Of a stretch of 64,000 bases of DNA, positions 42,201 to 47,655 are shown one piece after another (within the stretch, counting starts at the first letter, position 1; each line of letters opens with the position of its first letter). Location of the stretch: IMG/VR virus record IMGVR_UViG_3300010885_055091, positions 1-64,000 of that record; one strand, given 5' to 3'. The notes beneath the pieces were generated by a model, which worked only from the letters and a program-made list of their open reading frames with translations, searched no databases and was not told the DNA's origin. The stretch is from a virus. The translations under genes were made by a program, and so were the position numbers.

Positions 42201-42905
42201 AACACTGGCCCATTTCCTCTTATTCATAACACTTATTTATTAGTGTATTTGAATTATGCTAATGAACCAGTAAGGGTGATCTTTACATCCAGTGAAACAA
42301 CAGGCCAGGAAGTAGTAGATAAAATAAATAATACTTCGGGAATACCCCTAAATTTCGCTAGTTTATCTACTGATCAAAGAATAACTCTCACTAACCCCAC
42401 ATCTGGGGCCGGAACGTCTTTATCTGTTGATGGAACTACTCTTGACGTTCTGGGATTTAGAAATTCTCAGCCAATACCTTGGGCTCTATACGCTGATGAT
42501 TCCACCTCCGTATCAGTTGGTGTTGTGTCTTCTACCCCGGATTATTTATCATATACTACAACAGGTACAGGCACCAAGACTGCTTATGTGAATTCAAATG
42601 GGTTGACTGACTCGGTATCCCTTGGTTTCTCAATAAAATATAAGATAAAACTTAATACTTGGTCTTACGATGCTAATGGAGAGACCGGAATCTTCATAGG
42701 GTGTTCAGGTAAATCGGGTCCTGGATTCACAGTAGGTTTGGGATTTGGGGAGTTTTTTGGGAATAAGACAGTATATATGAAAGATATGAATTCCGGAAAG
42801 ATTTTAGCTTCAAAGGTATTCAATTGGGCGGATGGGGTGTTTCATGAATACATCATCGAAAGATCAATGCTTGATGATTCCATCATGTTTAAAATAAAAT
42901 ACTGA
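36237..42905 (+). CDS. Giant fibre protein with paired-His repeats and lectin-like domains (2222 aa)
   Basis: At 2222 residues this is the longest gene in the window. Paired-His helical repeats occur in three groups: about 101-220 (3 copies), 510-625 (3) and 1415-1922 (12). Typical units are LRKRYEAHRQDIGIH, LNELKSKFNTHRSFVPVH and LKSSYNDHLLSPGIHVRND, often followed by D-L-x-S-x-I. Between them lie a flagellin-IN-like beta domain (866-948; a second at 1988-2075), a concanavalin/LamG-like pair (about 1020-1310: WKVDFRFKL ... HSYSIYTDK ... LSFFIDGAYFGSF, then HSYRILRDPISGVSVYLDN) and a C-terminal lectin-like start (2124-2222) that ends early in M-F-K-I-K-Y. It is inferred to be a long host-recognition fibre, with lectin domains for glycan contact and helical repeats as a shaft. 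It is coupled to the previous gene by TAATG. Confidence 0.72.
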   Translation: MASLNFSGFSSVKDRTVFTNKGPIVKSPLTVLSGPNLYINSPNEINIPTGNFDASYVNKNVQIIGSPLSRNDGTYRIVAVRAYNILKLDANFDYADSDKIEQDIVKLANDIRFKFNAHLLNTDSHGEKDLVNSVTTPPAVSLSNAIVLLNEIKTKISIHSLLSDNPLFIHKFADPDSSLFTVDAFDLDSTFLLVNALRKRYEAHRQDIGIHLKDDFANRLAINSAKAYVGSGSMIGPFNWEIQDPRYGVVADDPSDVSVLVNGNPADVDYVFGLLGAVVLTDKPNHGDSVLVDYKYLKNPPTQFERLNSFEFVLNQEGNNGYSGVPGHLYRQRSYLINPGDPRLIKSPFSPRKINYKYKAYENKYTAKLNDPSSLLLNSPTNRIMYSVFNESVFEYIIRYDPVVLPNNAIDPWVFYGEGVTRLTVEYPTLIIEDTTRNYSSNPGPPFYSHSLDLRYPSFISAAYRFYADYGSNLTLDGEFNGVGFGFTDGQKAVIVGGLLSDANNLSSAIFLCNDIKNKYSSHIDSAIFHRPKDNENIVLIVDAYDLDSLLRLTNHLVSIYNSHIVLGSNYIHKNSDFSNSVTSTEVNQLEEAILRLNELKSKFNTHRSFVPVHYNNDNINIVDKVKQVGVFKNEGFLEEASAWQSFAYNWTVETTYRLYITPDGNASIFLSGDVNPRTSVDYSELPNASDLDLQFDPVYQTFFGALGDASSSKSYWRFSRIDVLPINSLQILKNKQVSYTFDTLPEYTMNPWITVGQGGTEYLLPVDKLQLDSTSFISNADAESTGKVTGEYRGYLRIEPSLTDRNVITVDFSLFSPFYSFGVDNRSLGVHIGDGTFATQLCFLQANPSPAHIRGLVYEGAFSISTGDTAVFSVDNGHIIVVTSPNNIITVNDLVVLINSQSGLNIASVYQNPYTLQETIQFTSINTGSGSNLRIISGPIFDKLGIPVGIFIFGSDTQPEYKFGYTGLSIPNFDDPTWLTSGSQKSEMLERTLVITDNSVIDFRSYTQSNPLVVNPVIIPNENWKVDFRFKLTSFESGNTIVTPGNYKFCGALVNLDEGPNGKNLELHLSISPIDEKYAVIYSFNNLTNTLEEVAAFGFNWGDNKNHSYSIYTDKVNDNLSFFIDGAYFGSFTYSGLKNGSYGPSLTFGSGGSLLNNGDLASAKSTTEWNSLCVIHDSTVGNSYLQSQRFMGLYRGGPIDRLSSYYLSQVDWKQPHSYRILRDPISGVSVYLDNSAAPVISASFDVLTLPLSVLDFLSGIVPSGNFIAFGSFNQQEISRSIWLDDIKYSIGKLNDTNGFVPPHQVLNQSNLVSSYEHLKLKSVHSHHGFSSYSEGTPTDDLLASDDVQGLITLGEGIPLITQSQNIPNLGGLVTDVTPSDSIAAASFIFQNGQVSNFSDDLVNVADIDAVLSPLQSLNNLISETNILRLKYLDHISKTNFGVFVIHQNADLVNDVVSGPVAPGDLSGLINCLKDLRDEYNSHRIEATVHYNDDTFHEVVFADPTDLESCINSHNLLSETLNLHIKSYLPHRLSGESSDKVPYILASLNLFRDLFHSHMTNENGNFVHKDMGVDSPDTNNANFLVTEYVNDISQAFPQIKALIEVFNFHLSNKTPHDNIFDITNTISLPYPNGIDDLYNQIIILTTKFNDHLSNTGGAYHDGNDIYNIFAANANIEYLVRYLYSARDLLNIHVNDSSLHNFLDDDNQYLNELNFLINGPKTTCNPSDYCTFANELKEKFINHFKSSTHLTVDFLNVDFLEAQPNAVNLNTAMDLVTSCLISINQHNQSLVNELQAHNGIDDVNEGFTSISYNPLSLVFMYVSQVCELFNQHIDYKESHVKTTSSIQFGSGLSLQDSVDNLNILKSSYNDHLLSPGIHVRNDTANAITSPDASDLGSLIVLLNETVTKYNQHRIRPGVHSSTAIIKLSSPPNSLYDGLKIWTIDSGTPNLISSFSDDETYKIHGLSNSKTLKLNYSGVNLPENISICSVNTGPFPLIHNTYLLVYLNYANEPVRVIFTSSETTGQEVVDKINNTSGIPLNFASLSTDQRITLTNPTSGAGTSLSVDGTTLDVLGFRNSQPIPWALYADDSTSVSVGVVSSTPDYLSYTTTGTGTKTAYVNSNGLTDSVSLGFSIKYKIKLNTWSYDANGETGIFIGCSGKSGPGFTVGLGFGEFFGNKTVYMKDMNSGKILASKVFNWADGVFHEYIIERSMLDDSIMFKIKY
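36540..38110 (+). repeat. Paired-histidine repeats, groups 1 and 2 of the giant fibre
   Basis: Group 1 (36540-36895) and group 2 (37765-38110) each encode three units of about 40 residues with the Y-N-x-H ... V-H-x-x-x-D pattern, for example LRKRYEAHRQDIGIH and LNELKSKFNTHRSFVPVH. They flank a beta-rich region and resemble the larger array further on. Confidence 0.7.
40480..42000 (+). repeat. Twelve-copy paired-histidine repeat array of the giant fibre
   Basis: About 12 consecutive units of 36-48 residues are encoded without other domains between them, from LISETNILRLKYLDH to LLNETVTKYNQHRIRPGVH. The conserved frame is: hydrophobic helix, [YF]-x-x-H, short variable loop, His, x3, Asp, x2, Asn, then D-L-x-S-x-I leading to the next helix. 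Some copies have lost the second His or the Asp. Confidence 0.75.
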
Positions 42906-42939
42906 AGACAATAAAATACTTATGGTAAAATAAACTATA

Positions 42940-43338
42940 ATGGGTAATTCTTTATATAACTACTCAAAGGAACTACTACTAAGCGGTTCTTTAGATTTAT
43001 TAACGGATGATATAAAGGCAATCTTAGTAGACAATACTTACGTACCGAACACGAGTACGGATCAATATGTAGACCCCGTTTTAGGTTTTGCCATAACTAC
43101 TGGAATTTCGCTGTTGAATAAATCAATCTCTGCTGGGACTTTTTCCGCAGACCCTATCACTTTTAGTGCTGTTATGGGAAACATTTACTTTATTATCATT
43201 TATCGAGATACGGGCGACCCGACTACAAGTCCACTGATTTGCTTATTCGATTCGGTACCAGGATTTCCAGTTAATGCTACTGGTGATGATTACACAATCA
43301 ATTGGAACTCTGGCTCTAATCAATTGTTCAGCGTGTAA
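42940..43338 (+). CDS. Small tail-tip or fibre protein (132 aa)
   Basis: This is a 132-residue beta-rich protein with the pattern of a small phage family: Y-N-Y-S-K-E-L-L-L-S-G-S-L-D-L-L-T-D-D-I-K-A-I-L-V-D near the start, an IFFVY-like strand in the middle (NIYFIIIYRDTGD) and DDYTINWNSGSNQLFSV at the end. In phages these small proteins lie near tail fibre genes and are often annotated only as structural. The start is ATG after an AT-rich leader without an obvious ribosome binding site. TAATG couples it to the next gene. Confidence 0.65.
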   Translation: MGNSLYNYSKELLLSGSLDLLTDDIKAILVDNTYVPNTSTDQYVDPVLGFAITTGISLLNKSISAGTFSADPITFSAVMGNIYFIIIYRDTGDPTTSPLICLFDSVPGFPVNATGDDYTINWNSGSNQLFSV

Positions 43339-43799
43339 TGGCAAATATTAATTTAAATCCTCCAAAAATCACATCGGAAGAATCCATATACCTAGCGGAA
43401 TTCTTTGGGTCTACTCCTATTATGGGCGGGTCCGTTCCCATTAATCAGCTTTCTGGCGAATTAAAAGACCCTATCTTAGGGAATTCAGAAGGCAATATAT
43501 TCTTCTCCCCATCTTTTAATACCCCGAACACTAACAATTCTATCTATGTCGAAAGTATAGAGGAAATTTGTGATGCAGGAGACTCTTACGTTGGTTTAAC
43601 CAAGACTCCCCCCATTAATTCCAGACCTTTCGTGTTTGGGCCATACGTATCATCTGGAAGGATATATCCACCAGATTTCTCAGTAGATTACGTACCGAGT
43701 TTTAATAATGTATTTGATTTCATGGGAACTCGCGAAAATAATGCCAAGGGTGTGTTCGTTGATTTAATGACTATGGAAGAAACTATCATCTTCTATTGA
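43338..43799 (+). CDS. Hypothetical small structural protein (153 aa)
   Basis: I do not recognise this protein. It is Pro/Asn/Ser-rich with few charged residues (INLNPPKITSEESIYLAEFF at the start; NNVFDFMGTRENNAKGVFVD near the end). The beta-strand pattern and its coupling to small tail proteins on both sides suggest a virion surface or attachment component. TAATG overlap with the previous gene; the next gene starts 24 nt later. Confidence 0.6.
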   Translation: MANINLNPPKITSEESIYLAEFFGSTPIMGGSVPINQLSGELKDPILGNSEGNIFFSPSFNTPNTNNSIYVESIEEICDAGDSYVGLTKTPPINSRPFVFGPYVSSGRIYPPDFSVDYVPSFNNVFDFMGTRENNAKGVFVDLMTMEETIIFY

Positions 43800-43823
43800 G
43801 CGTAGAGTAACTGGGAGCATAAA

Positions 43824-44471
43824 ATGCCAAAAGAGATATTCAATAAAATGGGTTTTAATAACACTGCCACCATGAGTAGCACGATGGTAGAGTCCCTTTT
43901 TGGTATTAGCGGCGAGATTTTTTGGGAGTTAATAGATTCAAGGACAGGTGAGACCACCAAGGGTCATATCAAAAACATAGTCACACTAGATGCAGGAATC
44001 CTGGTGGCTAGACTAATGAAATCTACGGCTACCCCAAATGTGTCCGAGCCGAAATTCGGAGTATATGCTTTAGCAGTAGGAACCGGTGATGTTGGCTGGA
44101 ATCAAATGAACCCACCTCCTGCTAATGTTTACCAGCGTTCTCTATATAATGAAATTGCTCGGAAAACCGTTGCTTCATCCTCATTTATAGACTCGGCAGG
44201 AGCTATTAGTGGTGTTCCTTCGCACGTAGTAGACTTTAATATTACTTTCGCAGATAATGAGGCAGTCGGACCTCTTACTGAGATGGGATTACTGGGGGGA
44301 GATATTAATACTAATATGTCTATCCGCAATCCGGTTATGCCTCCGAATGGGTCATATGATCCCACAGCGGATGTTACTGGGAAAGATACCCTTTGCAATT
44401 ATGTTACCTTCCCAGTATTAAACAAGCCACCGAGCAGTACTTTAAGCTGGACTTGGCGCTTAACTTTTTAG
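43824..44471 (+). CDS. Tail fibre-associated structural protein (215 aa)
   Basis: The pattern matches a phage structural family seen near fibre genes: an early GEIFWELIDSRTGETTKGH, then KFGVYALAVGTGDVGWNQMN, LYNEIARK, a strand pair ... VVDFNITFADNEAVGPLTEMG, LLGGD, and the end CNYVTFPVLNKPPSSTLSW followed by TWRLTF. The invariant A-V-G-T-G-D-x-x-W and E-x-G-L-x-G-G turns are kept. Function in such families is not defined in detail; attachment at the tail tip is likely. GGGAG gives a ribosome binding site. The last 16 nt lie inside the left copy of the 32-bp direct repeat that flanks the mobile element. Confidence 0.7.
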   Translation: MPKEIFNKMGFNNTATMSSTMVESLFGISGEIFWELIDSRTGETTKGHIKNIVTLDAGILVARLMKSTATPNVSEPKFGVYALAVGTGDVGWNQMNPPPANVYQRSLYNEIARKTVASSSFIDSAGAISGVPSHVVDFNITFADNEAVGPLTEMGLLGGDINTNMSIRNPVMPPNGSYDPTADVTGKDTLCNYVTFPVLNKPPSSTLSWTWRLTF

Positions 44472-44487
44472 TGTATATTTAATATGT
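44456..44487. repeat. Left copy of 32-bp direct repeat flanking the nuclease gene
   Basis: This 32-bp sequence (begins GCGCTTAACTTTTTAG) is repeated without change at 46399-46430. It covers the last codons and TAG stop of the upstream gene and the leader up to the nuclease GTG. The match stops exactly at both ends. Confidence 0.92.
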
Positions 44488-46384
44488 GAGAAAAGACATT
44501 TCCGGATTATTAGTTCATATAGATTTAGATGCGACAGAATTAAAATTTGGCGTCTTAAAAGACAATCAGTCAAGATGTGTCGTGTCTTGCCATGGGTGTC
44601 TAGAGACTCATGACTCTAAGATAATACTCTTAAAGAGTCATATTTCAAAAAGGGAATTTTATTACTGTAGTAGCTGTTTAGGCAAAATGTCTTGGACAGA
44701 GGAAAAGAAGAAGAAAATTAAAGATTACTGGTCAGTCCCTGAAAATATATTGAAGGAGCATGAAATTAGAAAGGATAAATGGAAAAACGGAAAATATAGG
44801 TCTCAGATGGAAAATATTATCCAAGAAAGGTCTGCGACTCCAGCATTCAAGAATAAAATGTCCGTTTTATCTTTAAAGAAGTGGGAGGACCCTTCTTACC
44901 ACTTAAATATCTCTGACCAGATTAAAAATAAGTGGGAAGACCCGGAATATCGTAATAAGCAGGAAGCTTATAAAACAGATGAGTGGAAGTCTGAGCATTC
45001 AAAAACGCAGACGTTACTTTGGACTGATGAAAGCTATAAACAGAACATATCACGTAAAATATCGGAAGCATGGAATGATGACGAATATAGGAATAATCAA
45101 GTAATTAAGCAGACACAGGTTTGGCTGAATCCTGATCATAAAGAAAAACAGTCACGCATGATGAAAGAAAAATGGAAAGATCCTTCTTTCAGAGCGAAAT
45201 ATGAAAATCTTTGGAAGTCTAAGTCATGGCGGAAAAACCTTTCCGACACTTTAAAGAAAATATGTAGTAATCCAGAATATAAAGCAAAATTAAGTGAAAC
45301 CTCGAAATCTAGATGGGGAAATCCAGAATATAGAGAAAAAGTATCAAAAGGGGTTAGTCGGGCGTGGGATGACCCCGATTACAGGCAAAATAAGGCAGAA
45401 AGTGCTAAGGCTTTTTGGGATAACGAAGATAATCGGCAAAAATTTGCATTAATTAGAGCTGCTCAATCTGGACGTCGTTCTAATATTGAAAAAATAGTAA
45501 GCGAAATTTTAAAGGGATTAAATATTAATTTTGAAGAACAAAAAGCTCTTGGTGTTTATGTTTTTGATTTTTATCTCAATGAATATGATTTATATATAGA
45601 ATGCCAGGGGGAATATTGGCATTCTTTGCCTGGTAGAAAAGAAAGAGATGCCGCAAAGTATACTTATCTTGAGAAGGCAGCTCCCAAGTCCAGAATTTTA
45701 TATCTATATGAACATGAATTTATAAATCCCAATACTATATTATCTAAATTAATGAATGCCACGATACCACAAAACATGCCAGGTAATGACTTTATTGAAA
45801 GCTTCAGATTTCAGGATCTGCTTATTAAGACAGTAGAAAGAGAGGAAGGAGCAAGTTTTTTAAATGCTTTTCACTATGCGGCGAATGGTAGGGCCGGGAA
45901 AAGTATTTATGGAGTCTATTTGGGTAGTGTGTTGATTGCTGTAGCGAAGTTTTCTTCCGTAATACGCCAAGAATCAGCTTCGTCATTAGGACTTCATCCG
46001 AAGAATGTTTGTGAATTGGATAGATTCTGCATTCATCCTAGATATCATAAACGAAATTTCGCTAGTTGGGTTTTGTCTAGAGTGACTAAAATGGTATTAA
46101 GTGACACTAGAATAAATTATATAATATCATTTGCAGATAGTACCTATGGACATAATGGAACCATCTATAAAGCAGCCAATTGGGGGTACGTAAGTAATGT
46201 TAAGGCTGATTATTATTATGTGAATGAAGAAGGGTTTATCCTCCACAAGAAAACTCTTTATAATAGAGCAGTGAAGATGAAATGTACCGAAAAACAATAT
46301 GCTGAAACACATAATTACATGAAATGCTGGGGCCGAGAAAAGTTCAAATTCATATACCCACGAATAGTAAAGACACTCTCCTAA
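44486..46384 (+). CDS. Homing-type nuclease fused to Mom-like GNAT domain (632 aa)
   Basis: Four parts are visible. (1) A zinc finger: C35-x2-C38 and C61-x2-C64. (2) About eleven NUMOD3-like DNA-binding repeats (about 95-325) built on W-x-D-P-x-[YF]-[RK], for example KKWEDPSYHLNIS and SRWGNPEYREKVS. (3) A Vsr-like PD-(D/E)XK nuclease (about 330-430): SNIEKIVSEIL, VYVFDFYLNEYDLYIECQG, EYWH, then LYLYEHEF. (4) A Mom-like GNAT domain (about 445-625) with FADSTYGHNGTIYKAANW and a final KFKFIYPR. Known Mom uses this fold to modify adenine in phage DNA. Here nuclease and modification-type domains are joined. GTG start: TAA lies two codons upstream in frame. It is flanked by 32-bp repeats, so it is a mobile free-standing gene. 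Confidence 0.8.
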   Translation: MRKDISGLLVHIDLDATELKFGVLKDNQSRCVVSCHGCLETHDSKIILLKSHISKREFYYCSSCLGKMSWTEEKKKKIKDYWSVPENILKEHEIRKDKWKNGKYRSQMENIIQERSATPAFKNKMSVLSLKKWEDPSYHLNISDQIKNKWEDPEYRNKQEAYKTDEWKSEHSKTQTLLWTDESYKQNISRKISEAWNDDEYRNNQVIKQTQVWLNPDHKEKQSRMMKEKWKDPSFRAKYENLWKSKSWRKNLSDTLKKICSNPEYKAKLSETSKSRWGNPEYREKVSKGVSRAWDDPDYRQNKAESAKAFWDNEDNRQKFALIRAAQSGRRSNIEKIVSEILKGLNINFEEQKALGVYVFDFYLNEYDLYIECQGEYWHSLPGRKERDAAKYTYLEKAAPKSRILYLYEHEFINPNTILSKLMNATIPQNMPGNDFIESFRFQDLLIKTVEREEGASFLNAFHYAANGRAGKSIYGVYLGSVLIAVAKFSSVIRQESASSLGLHPKNVCELDRFCIHPRYHKRNFASWVLSRVTKMVLSDTRINYIISFADSTYGHNGTIYKAANWGYVSNVKADYYYVNEEGFILHKKTLYNRAVKMKCTEKQYAETHNYMKCWGREKFKFIYPRIVKTLS

Positions 46385-46398
46385 CCAAAATATATATA
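44488..46398 (+). mobile_element. Homing endonuclease cassette between 32-bp direct repeats
   Basis: Removing 1943 bp (one repeat copy plus the cassette) would restore an ordinary junction: the upstream gene's TAG, 12 nt, then the ATG of the 46427 gene. The 3' edge is independently marked by the relic at 47174-47259, whose similarity ends at the same TATATATA as the cassette does. The repeat may be a target duplication made by repair of a staggered cut; the mechanism is inferred. Confidence 0.65.
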
Positions 46399-46430
46399 GC
46401 GCTTAACTTTTTAGTGTATATTTAATATGT
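46399..46430. repeat. Right copy of 32-bp direct repeat
   Basis: Identical to 44456-44487. It contains the ATG (46427-46429) of the downstream gene and its AT-rich leader. The duplication therefore kept a complete translation start for the gene behind the insertion. Confidence 0.92.
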
Positions 46431-46897
46431 TTGAATTGACTGAATCAAGGTGGTGGTATTATCATGATTCTACGGCACATTTCACATTTGATGGTATTTT
46501 CGACGGGGAATCCTTCGTATTTGTAGTTCCAGTCAAATATAGTTTTTCTACAGAGGAAGATTCATATGGACTGATCCTTAACGTTCTTATCCCTGATGAG
46601 TCAGAATGTACCACTGGTGGCACTCTCAAATTAGATGGTGTTGAGGTCCCCAGAAGTGATGAACGTCATAAGAGATTCTTGAAGGAAAAAGACCTCAGCA
46701 ACAAGCAGATCGGATGGTCTGCTTTATCTGATCAACTCCTTGAGTTCGTTACCGCTAATGTGGAGGCGTTGAACGAGAGATTAAGGGATGAGCGGGCCGA
46801 TGACGAAGCTTATTGTGTGGAGCAGTGCCTCAAAGATCGCGCGCCGACCGATGACCTCCTCGCGCGCTTGAAGAAGCCCGATTCATTGTCGAACTAG
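46427..46897 (+). CDS. Hypothetical protein downstream of the mobile element (156 aa)
   Basis: I do not recognise this protein. Residues 1-90 are beta-rich (RWWYYHDSTAHFTFDGIF, FVFVVPVKYSFSTE), and residues 95-156 are helical and highly charged (LLEFVTANVEALNERLRDE, RADDEAYCVEQCLKDRAP). The 3' third has visibly higher GC than its neighbours (runs such as GCGCGCCGACC). Its ATG lies inside the right 32-bp repeat, so before insertion it followed the 215-aa structural gene by 12 nt. The function is probably accessory rather than structural. Confidence 0.6.
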   Translation: MFELTESRWWYYHDSTAHFTFDGIFDGESFVFVVPVKYSFSTEEDSYGLILNVLIPDESECTTGGTLKLDGVEVPRSDERHKRFLKEKDLSNKQIGWSALSDQLLEFVTANVEALNERLRDERADDEAYCVEQCLKDRAPTDDLLARLKKPDSLSN

Positions 46898-47327
46898 ATC
46901 AATTGTGGATCCAAATGAGCGATCTTTGGAATTCATCTATTGCTCTATCATGATTTACATTTCTGCTAAAAAATTGAATGAAGGTACGTGAAGAGTTTTT
47001 CAGATATTGATTCATGAAGCTTGACGCTTGAACGGAGCGAAGCTAAACTTGCCGAAGCAAACCTGAACGAGCTGCCGTGGTTATTTTAGAGACGTTTAAA
47101 GATATAACGAGTTTTAGGAAGCTCTTTAAATTTACAAGACCATGAAGAGCCACATGGTCTGCTTCTTTCAGCCTAATTACAAGAAATGCTGGGCCGAGAG
47201 AAGTCCAAATTCGTATATCCACGAATAGTAAAGACACTCTCCTAACCAAAGTATATATATTTTTAACCTATTTCAGGTGTAAAGTATGTAGGCTCTGATT
47301 TTTAAACAGAGTGGAAAAAGAGGAAAT
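46898..47327. other. 430-nt gap holding decayed sequence
   Basis: No convincing gene starts here. The right half contains the nuclease relic (listed separately). A stretch at about 47020-47090 reads in one frame as a short coding-like piece, L-E-R-S-E-A-K-L-A-E-A-N-L-N-E-L-P-W, closed by stops on both sides, which may be a remnant of another gene. A weak hairpin (CTCTG/CAGAG) lies about 20 nt before the HU-like gene, followed by its ribosome binding site (GAGGAA). Confidence 0.55.
47174..47259 (+). pseudogene. Relic of the 3' end of a nuclease-GNAT gene
   Basis: These 86 nt match the last codons, stop and 3' tail of the intact nuclease gene (46312-46398), with about six substitutions and one deleted G that breaks the frame. 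It begins at the H-N-Y-M-K-C-W-G-R-E region and runs through the conserved TCCTAACCAAA to TATATATA. The similarity stops at the same base as the cassette's own 3' edge. No 5' part was found. Confidence 0.8.
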
Positions 47328-47621
47328 ATGACTAAAAAAGAACTGATTTCATCACTTGCTGCTTCAGCTGAACTGACTCACAACGATATTGCTAAGGTGC
47401 TCAAAGGCCTTACTGATGTTTGTCTGGATGAATTGAAGACGAACAAGTCTTTCGTTCTTAACGATATGGTTCGACTCCGTTTAGTGGATAAGCCCGCTCT
47501 TCCGGCGCGTCAAATGAAGAGTCCTGCTACTGGTCAGATGATCAGTGTCCCGGCGAAGCCAGCAAGCAAGAAGCTCAAGGTGACTGTTGCAAAGCAGCTC
47601 CGAGATCTTGTTAAGGGCTGA
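47328..47621 (+). CDS. HU/IHF-like DNA-binding protein (97 aa)
   Basis: The length and pattern fit the HU family: an N-terminal helical pair (MTKKELISSLAASAELTHND, then VLKGLTDVCLDELKTN), a strand set around VLNDMVRLRLVDKPA, the DNA-contacting beta-arm near RQMKSPATGQMISVPAK, and a closing helix VAKQLRDLVKG. The usual F-G-x-F strand is changed to N-D-M-V-R-L. Such proteins bend DNA; phage versions may compact the genome or remodel host chromatin. GAGGAA before the ATG is a good ribosome binding site. It is the only likely DNA-binding gene in this part of the structural region, and it follows the decayed gap. Confidence 0.8.
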   Translation: MTKKELISSLAASAELTHNDIAKVLKGLTDVCLDELKTNKSFVLNDMVRLRLVDKPALPARQMKSPATGQMISVPAKPASKKLKVTVAKQLRDLVKG

Positions 47622-47655
47622 TTTCTGCCCGATAAACCTTCTTTGGCCTGGATGA

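Noticed and set aside
47043-47249. Leftward 68-codon frame
   Set aside because: It covers the antisense of the nuclease relic and decayed sequence; no ribosome binding site and an unnatural composition.
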